A DNA stretch of 64,000 nt, from NCBI RefSeq assembly GCF_008180865.1, contig NZ_VTEX01000002.1, positions 372,001-436,000 on the forward strand. The letters are read 5' to 3'. This document shows positions 59,761 to 64,000 of the stretch, one piece after another; the first letter of the stretch is position 1, and the number at the start of each line of letters is the position of its first letter. Source of the DNA: Rossellomorea aquimaris (lineage in GTDB: Bacteria > Bacillota > Bacilli > Bacillales > Bacillaceae_B). The notes beneath the pieces were generated by a model. That model worked only from the letters and a program-made list of their open reading frames with translations, searched no databases and was not told where the DNA came from. The translations under genes were made by a program, and so were the position numbers.

Positions 59761-59805
59761 AGGCGAAAGGAGAGGAAGTTATCAGCACTTCCTCTCCTTT
59801 CGCCT
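59761..59805. terminator. Very strong hairpin terminator
   Basis: AGGCGAAAGGAGAGGAAGT and its exact complement (19 bp) surround a 7-base loop, just after the lipoprotein stop codon, with a short T run. Confidence 0.9.
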
Positions 59806-59916
59806 TTGAACCACAGGAACAGATTTTTTGCGTTTTTTTCACAAAGAAAACCCCGTCATCTAAACTAAGTCATAGCATCATCATTTATTAAAGTAAGATT
59901 TAAAACGGATTCACCC

Positions 59917-60702
59917 TCAATTCAGATAGGAACTATATTCAAATGCCGTTGTACCATATACATTTTTAAAATGTTTGTTTAAATGCGTTAAATCGACAAA
60001 ACCACATTCAGCTACTGCTGAATAGATATCTCCACTTTTCTCTATCAGGTGCTTTGCATGTTCTATTTTGACGTTCAGATAGTACTGATACGGGGAAATT
60101 CCTGTATGAGCCTTGAATAGTCTGATGAACTGATATTTCGATAAGCCGAGCTCTTTAGATATGTCATCCAGTTTAAGCCCAGTTGCCAAATGGGCATGAA
60201 GGATATCTTTCGCTTTTTTTATTAATGTGCTATCTTTCTTCATTTCTGTAGAAAGATCGGTTTGAATGAGACTATCCGTTAGAGATAAAAATAGTTCACT
60301 ACAAAACGCATCGTCTTTATCGGCTAATATCCCATGAGCAAGATTTAAAATGCTTTGTTTCAGTCTATCGTCATATACAATCGGTGAAGGAAAACGTATC
60401 ATATCCTTCTTCTCAAGGGCTTCTAAAAGCAATTGCGGCTTAATATATAACATAACGTAATCAAGGCCGGACTCATCATGGGCCATTCCGTCATGTGCCT
60501 GTTCAGGGTTAAAAAGCATGATCCCGCTCTGATAGGACAGATGCAAGCTGCCATCCAAGTTGTAACGCTGGATGCCGCGAATGGTTACACCTATGGCATA
60601 CTCTTCATGTGCGTGTTTTTTATATGAAAATTCATTAATACTTGCTGACAATGCGGTAATGTCTGCTCTTTTTTTATAAATGAATTTCTCCAATTCTTTC
60701 AC
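59917..60702 (-). CDS. AraC family transcriptional regulator
   Basis: The 261-residue protein has an N-terminal cupin-like sensing domain (YKKHAHEEYAIGVTIRGIQR) and a C-terminal double helix-turn-helix (LKLDDISKELGLSKYQFIRL, GISPYQYYLNVKIEHAKHLI). The LysE exporter gene ends 12 bases upstream on the same strand, so this regulator probably controls the exporter and responds to its substrate. GTG 60702 or a TTG four codons later could be the start. Confidence 0.92.
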   Translation of the reverse strand: MKELEKFIYKKRADITALSASINEFSYKKHAHEEYAIGVTIRGIQRYNLDGSLHLSYQSGIMLFNPEQAHDGMAHDESGLDYVMLYIKPQLLLEALEKKDMIRFPSPIVYDDRLKQSILNLAHGILADKDDAFCSELFLSLTDSLIQTDLSTEMKKDSTLIKKAKDILHAHLATGLKLDDISKELGLSKYQFIRLFKAHTGISPYQYYLNVKIEHAKHLIEKSGDIYSAVAECGFVDLTHLNKHFKNVYGTTAFEYSSYLN

Positions 60703-60714
60703 CTCTTCACTCGC

Positions 60715-61290
60715 CTATATCCATAGCATGAAGGCAGAATAGGCTAAAAATAACGCCATGATTACATTAGCAGCCTTATTGTACCTCAGTAAGAATTTTT
60801 TGAAAATGGTACCGAAAAGCACCCAAGTCGTAAAGGCCATAAATCCAATAACCGTTATCACGATAACCCCTGCTGTTACCGCAGGTTTCGAGACATAGAA
60901 TGGCAAAATGAAACTTGGAATGACCGTCATGGTAAACAGTACTACCTTAGGATTTAGAAATTGCATAAGGAAGCCGGACATAAAAGTACCCGATTGATTT
61001 ACAGTAGGTTTCGATGTATCCATCCTGTATATTTGATAAGCCAAATAGAACATATAACCACTTCCAAGTATCTTCATCACAATGAGGATCTTAGGGAGAA
61101 TCGTCAGAAGGACAGTATTCAATATAGCTGAAATAACCAGCAGCAGTCCGAACGCAATCGTTGCCCCATACGTAAATTGCATGGCCTTTTTCGTCCCTAA
61201 ATTATGAGCGGTGGATAATATAACAATATTTGTGGGGCCGGGAGTAACTGTAATAATAATGCAGTAAATTAAAAAAGATGTAAAATTCAT
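60715..61290 (-). CDS. LysE/RhtB family amino-acid exporter
   Basis: The 191-residue protein has six helices and the LysE features TVTPGPTNIVILSTAHNLGT and FLMQFLNPKVVLF. It exports amino acids or related compounds. AAAGGGGTTTCTCT before ATG 61290 decides the start over the longer frame. It lies just upstream of the AraC regulator gene in what looks like one operon. Confidence 0.92.
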   Translation of the reverse strand: MNFTSFLIYCIIITVTPGPTNIVILSTAHNLGTKKAMQFTYGATIAFGLLLVISAILNTVLLTILPKILIVMKILGSGYMFYLAYQIYRMDTSKPTVNQSGTFMSGFLMQFLNPKVVLFTMTVIPSFILPFYVSKPAVTAGVIVITVIGFMAFTTWVLFGTIFKKFLLRYNKAANVIMALFLAYSAFMLWI

Positions 61291-61666
61291 AGAGAAACCC
61301 CTTTCCAATTGTTCTCATGTAATCATACATCTGTCTTTAAGCTTTTTTATAGTATATTATTGCAGGAATATATAAAGCTTTTTCCATATTTTAATAATGA
61401 AAAATCATATTCATGACATATTCTCAAAAAAGAGCATACCCTGTGCTGGATAAGCATCTTTACAAAGCGGACCATGGGACCTGTCCCCACGAACCATTAT
61501 CCCTGCTCAGTACAATGTCTGCTGGATTGCCTTTATTAAGCTTTTGGCTGAATGCATCATAATGATGTACCGTAATGGATTTCACTTATGATTCACCCCT
61601 ATGGAACCTATGAATTTTTCCTTATTTTTCAAAAAGAAAGAGAGCAACTGCCTGTCACCACTAACT
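61291..61666. other. Gene-free stretch with repeat fragments
   Basis: It contains a hairpin-like AAAAAAGAGCATACCCTGTG with GGATAAGC close to the terminators of the 80-bp repeats (near 61425-61455), and GGGACCTGTCCCC at 61475, a fragment of the GGGGACAGGTACC family. It also holds the LysE promoter region. No gene is seen. Confidence 0.5.
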
Positions 61667-62689
61667 TTACCTGCTCATGGAAGATGTTGAAACCACAGAT
61701 AGTAATCTTCTCCCCCGTTCTTCGTAAGCCACAATATGCTCTTTTAGTTTTTCCCTATTGTCTGCATCTATTATTTCAATTGTTTTTCTTACGAAGTTCC
61801 AATTTAGGCAACCTGATAACCATAGAAGAGAAGACAGCCTGCCCAGATCATGACGATCAAGGAAATGCTCTCCTCTGTATCCTTTTAAAAAGGCGTTTGC
61901 AGCGCTAGGGGAAAATTCTGCTGAATGTATTCCATCAGTCCTGGAATACCATTTAATCAGCCAAGCTAAGCCTTCGATTCGATCACTGTAACCTATTGAT
62001 TCAAAATCAACAATTCCTATTACTCTTTTATTTTCATCCCAAATCACATTGAGAGGGTTTAAATCTGATTGTACGATGAAATCATATTCATTTGTCATCG
62101 AATTTTCTATATGGTGTTCAGCTTCTTCAACATACCTCTGAATCAGGTTTAGATTATCCTTGGAAATAGTAGCTGTGTTACCTTTATTTCGCAATTCCTT
62201 AGCAAATTGGGAATAGCCATCCAGATGCGACTTCTTTGGAAATACAGAAGAATTATATAAACTTGAAATATCATGAATTTCTCTTGCCATTTTTCCAAAT
62301 TCCTCTGCGATGAATTTATCACAATGCGTTATATGTTGACCTTCAATCCATTCAAATAAGATGAATCGATAAATTTCAGAACCCCATTCAATCGTTGTAA
62401 ATGGAACATCATGGGATATAGGTACTAAACGCATGAATGGAATTCCATTATTCACAAGGAAACGGCAAAACGTTGTTTGTTCATATAGAATATCATTTGT
62501 AATATCACCAAATACACTGTTTGGAGACCGATTATCCGCAATGAACCTTGCAGAATAAGGGACTCCATCAGCCACAATTTTGTAATGAAGGTCTCTGTTC
62601 CAACTATTTGCATGTAATTCCTTTTGAATCTCCAATGATCTGTTTCCGATTGAATAAGGAATTAGAGCTTTTTTAATTAATTTATACAT
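61667..62689 (-). CDS. Phosphotransferase of the APH fold
   Basis: The 340-residue protein resembles APH-type kinases: RFILFEWIEGQHITHCD as hinge and catalytic region QSDLNPLNVIWDENKRVIGI with VDFESIG. The usual HxD is QSD, which keeps Asp but has Gln for His. AAGGAGAATATACAAC precedes the ATG. The phosphate acceptor is unknown. The P-loop kinase at 62710 is encoded just upstream with a 20-base gap. Confidence 0.85.
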   Translation of the reverse strand: MYKLIKKALIPYSIGNRSLEIQKELHANSWNRDLHYKIVADGVPYSARFIADNRSPNSVFGDITNDILYEQTTFCRFLVNNGIPFMRLVPISHDVPFTTIEWGSEIYRFILFEWIEGQHITHCDKFIAEEFGKMAREIHDISSLYNSSVFPKKSHLDGYSQFAKELRNKGNTATISKDNLNLIQRYVEEAEHHIENSMTNEYDFIVQSDLNPLNVIWDENKRVIGIVDFESIGYSDRIEGLAWLIKWYSRTDGIHSAEFSPSAANAFLKGYRGEHFLDRHDLGRLSSLLWLSGCLNWNFVRKTIEIIDADNREKLKEHIVAYEERGRRLLSVVSTSSMSR

Positions 62690-62709
62690 GTTGTATATTC
62701 TCCTTATAT

Positions 62710-63237
62710 TTAATTCTCAACAACCATTTCCTCCTCACCATCAGGAATTTCAAAACCCTTAAGATAGGAATCTAACAATTCTTCCGTAATCGGGAACGCA
62801 TTGGCATCAAAGCGCTTGTTCCTTATTTTAAGGCGTTCACGCAAATCATCAGGAGAAACGTCTAAATAAATCAATTTCCATTTACCACCGGACTTTTCGA
62901 TGAGTTGTTTATATCGCTCCCTTCTTGCACGGTCCCAAAAACTGAAGTCAATGACCACCTGTTGTTTATCGTGAATGAGCTTCAATAAGTCATTGCGCAA
63001 TTTACTTTCTGCCTCTTTCTTGTATTCCTCCATCTTTTCCATAGGGAAATCAATCCCGTAACGACCATGAGTCGCCCATATTTCTTCATCAATGGAAAGA
63101 CGCACAAAGCCATTATTCTCAAGTTGCTGTGAGAATGTCGTTTTCCCGGAACCGGCCACTCCACACATCATGACGACTAGTGGTGTGGAAACACTCCGTT
63201 CACGATAAATCATTTCAAAATTAAATTTGTTAAACAT
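62710..63237 (-). CDS. P-loop kinase-like ATP-binding protein (zeta-toxin/shikimate-kinase-like)
   Basis: The 175-residue protein has Walker A CGVAGSGKTTFS (residues 26-33), a VIDFSFW region and DVSPDDLRERLKIRNKRFDA, features of the AAA_33 small kinases that phosphorylate sugars, nucleosides or antibiotics. GGAGAGGGTCCCT precedes the ATG. It is encoded directly upstream of the phosphotransferase and both may act in one pathway. Confidence 0.88.
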   Translation of the reverse strand: MFNKFNFEMIYRERSVSTPLVVMMCGVAGSGKTTFSQQLENNGFVRLSIDEEIWATHGRYGIDFPMEKMEEYKKEAESKLRNDLLKLIHDKQQVVIDFSFWDRARRERYKQLIEKSGGKWKLIYLDVSPDDLRERLKIRNKRFDANAFPITEELLDSYLKGFEIPDGEEEMVVEN

Positions 63238-63284
63238 AGGGACCCTCTCCCATTTTTATATAGTAGACCTTGCTCTTCAATCCC

Positions 63285-63989
63285 CTACCCCAAACTTGTC
63301 AGCAAAACCATTATCCCATTCGTCAAACCGTGAATCAAAACTGATGGCCAGATCGAATTGGTACGTTCATACGCTAAAGCAAAAAGGATTCCGCTAAAGA
63401 AATTTAACGGCATAACGTTATATGTCGGGATGTGGATGATGGTAAAGATAAGCGAACTAAGTAATAGAGCTCCATTCAACCCGATTCGAGTACGCAACCA
63501 GCGATATAAGAAACCGCGAAAAAAAATCTCTTCGTATAACGGTGAGATGATCGCCGCAGAGATAAAGGCGATCAGTACCGTAAAGAACGTTGCATTTTGC
63601 TGCATGGCCTCTGTTTTGCTGTTCTCCCACGAATTGCCTATGAAACTGGTCAAAACGACGATGATTACGGCACCAACCAATAAAATGACAGAATAGGTGA
63701 TTATGATTTTCCAATCCTTCACAGCGAATGGTTTGACCCCTACTTCACTCCAGGAAATCTTTTTTGGACGGAGTGCAATCAGATAAACACCTGAAAGGAG
63801 AATAATGGCTATGGTTAACCCCATTAACGTTCCGGCATACAGTTCATTGTCGAGCCACCCAGAATATAGGGGCTTAACCACGAATTTAATACATCCGATC
63901 ACAACTACAAATTCAAGTAACATCAATAATATGAATTCCTTCCAACCCCATGGATCCTGTTCTTTCCAGTTCAATTGACTCTTTTCCAT
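63285..63989 (-). CDS. CPBP family intramembrane glutamic endopeptidase
   Basis: The 234-residue protein has about eight helices and the CPBP motif YEEIFFRGFLYRW (Glu153, Glu154, Arg158), then IIHIPTY (His186) and LIHGLTN (His220, Asn224). These are the catalytic residues of Abi/CAAX proteases, which cut membrane peptides and often take part in bacteriocin immunity. It is a single gene at the right end of the window. Confidence 0.92.
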   Translation of the reverse strand: MEKSQLNWKEQDPWGWKEFILLMLLEFVVVIGCIKFVVKPLYSGWLDNELYAGTLMGLTIAIILLSGVYLIALRPKKISWSEVGVKPFAVKDWKIIITYSVILLVGAVIIVVLTSFIGNSWENSKTEAMQQNATFFTVLIAFISAAIISPLYEEIFFRGFLYRWLRTRIGLNGALLLSSLIFTIIHIPTYNVMPLNFFSGILFALAYERTNSIWPSVLIHGLTNGIMVLLTSLG

Positions 63990-64000
63990 TCATCTTCCCT

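Overview
The window looks like a chromosomal segment of a low-GC Gram-positive rod of the family Bacillaceae. The grounds are AGGAGG-type ribosome binding sites, frequent TTG starts, a FosB bacillithiol transferase, DUF421 (YetF-type) and DUF3231 proteins, a YclJ/YclK-type two-component system and a Fur-type promoter. A relative of the Rossellomorea / marine Bacillus group is plausible, but that is a guess. There is no rRNA, tRNA, CRISPR array, insertion sequence or phage gene.

Layout. 0-1.8 kb: the end of an ascorbate-type PTS operon (IIA end, IIB, IIC). 1.9-9.7 kb: scattered single genes, namely a DUF4269 protein, a TetR regulator with its own palindrome, a membrane protein with an apparent ATC start, an ABC exporter pair and an SGNH lipase. 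9.7-33.4 kb: a long run of mostly minus-strand, mostly single-gene units for handling small molecules. It holds GNAT acetyltransferases, VOC proteins including FosB, Nudix hydrolases, phosphotransferases, methyltransferases, HAD phosphatases, DinB, a metallo-beta-lactamase fold protein, a cupin, tiny membrane proteins and a CmtR-like repressor with a Cd/Zn/Pb P-type ATPase. This stretch also carries several broken genes and a dispersed 80-bp repeat that includes a terminator. 33.7-36.6 kb: an MFS exporter and a thioredoxin-reductase-like flavoprotein with an Rrf2 regulator. 37.3-41.6 kb: a secreted small protein, an ECF sigma/anti-sigma pair, a lysoplasmalogenase, and small envelope genes flanked by two arrays of a 20-bp tandem repeat. 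41.8-46.1 kb: a YhgE/ABC-2-like membrane protein under two matching palindromes, small membrane proteins, a DUF1835 protein and a Fur-controlled siderophore-binding lipoprotein. 46.1-51.8 kb: an envelope-stress-like cluster with a sensor kinase, response regulator, secreted 28-residue-repeat protein, PrsA-like foldase and HtrA protease. 52.0-64.0 kb: a double-kinase fusion protein, DUF3231, an alcohol dehydrogenase, DUF421, MBL hydrolase plus MFS exporter, an LprI-like lipoprotein, LysE exporter plus AraC regulator, a phosphotransferase, a P-loop kinase and a CPBP protease.

How parts fit together. The metal unit (repressor plus ATPase) and the iron unit (Fur promoter plus binding protein) are self-contained regulatory circuits. 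The 46-52 kb cluster looks like sensing plus quality control for exported proteins. Dispersed palindromic repeats of at least four families fill intergenic spaces, and one supplies the 3' end of a gene.

Gene-free stretches over 300 bases. 9891-10229 holds a terminator and a repeat fragment. 11964-12317 shows nothing I can name. 14624-15046 holds two tiny genes. 23902-24545 holds a cupin-like remnant and a terminator. 25137-25477 holds a repeat and a terminator. 33392-33744 has only short GC-rich inverted repeats. 39656-39985 and 40557-40971 hold the 20-bp arrays. 53790-54102 shows nothing clear. 58809-59118 has a fragment of a palindrome family. 61291-61666 has repeat fragments.
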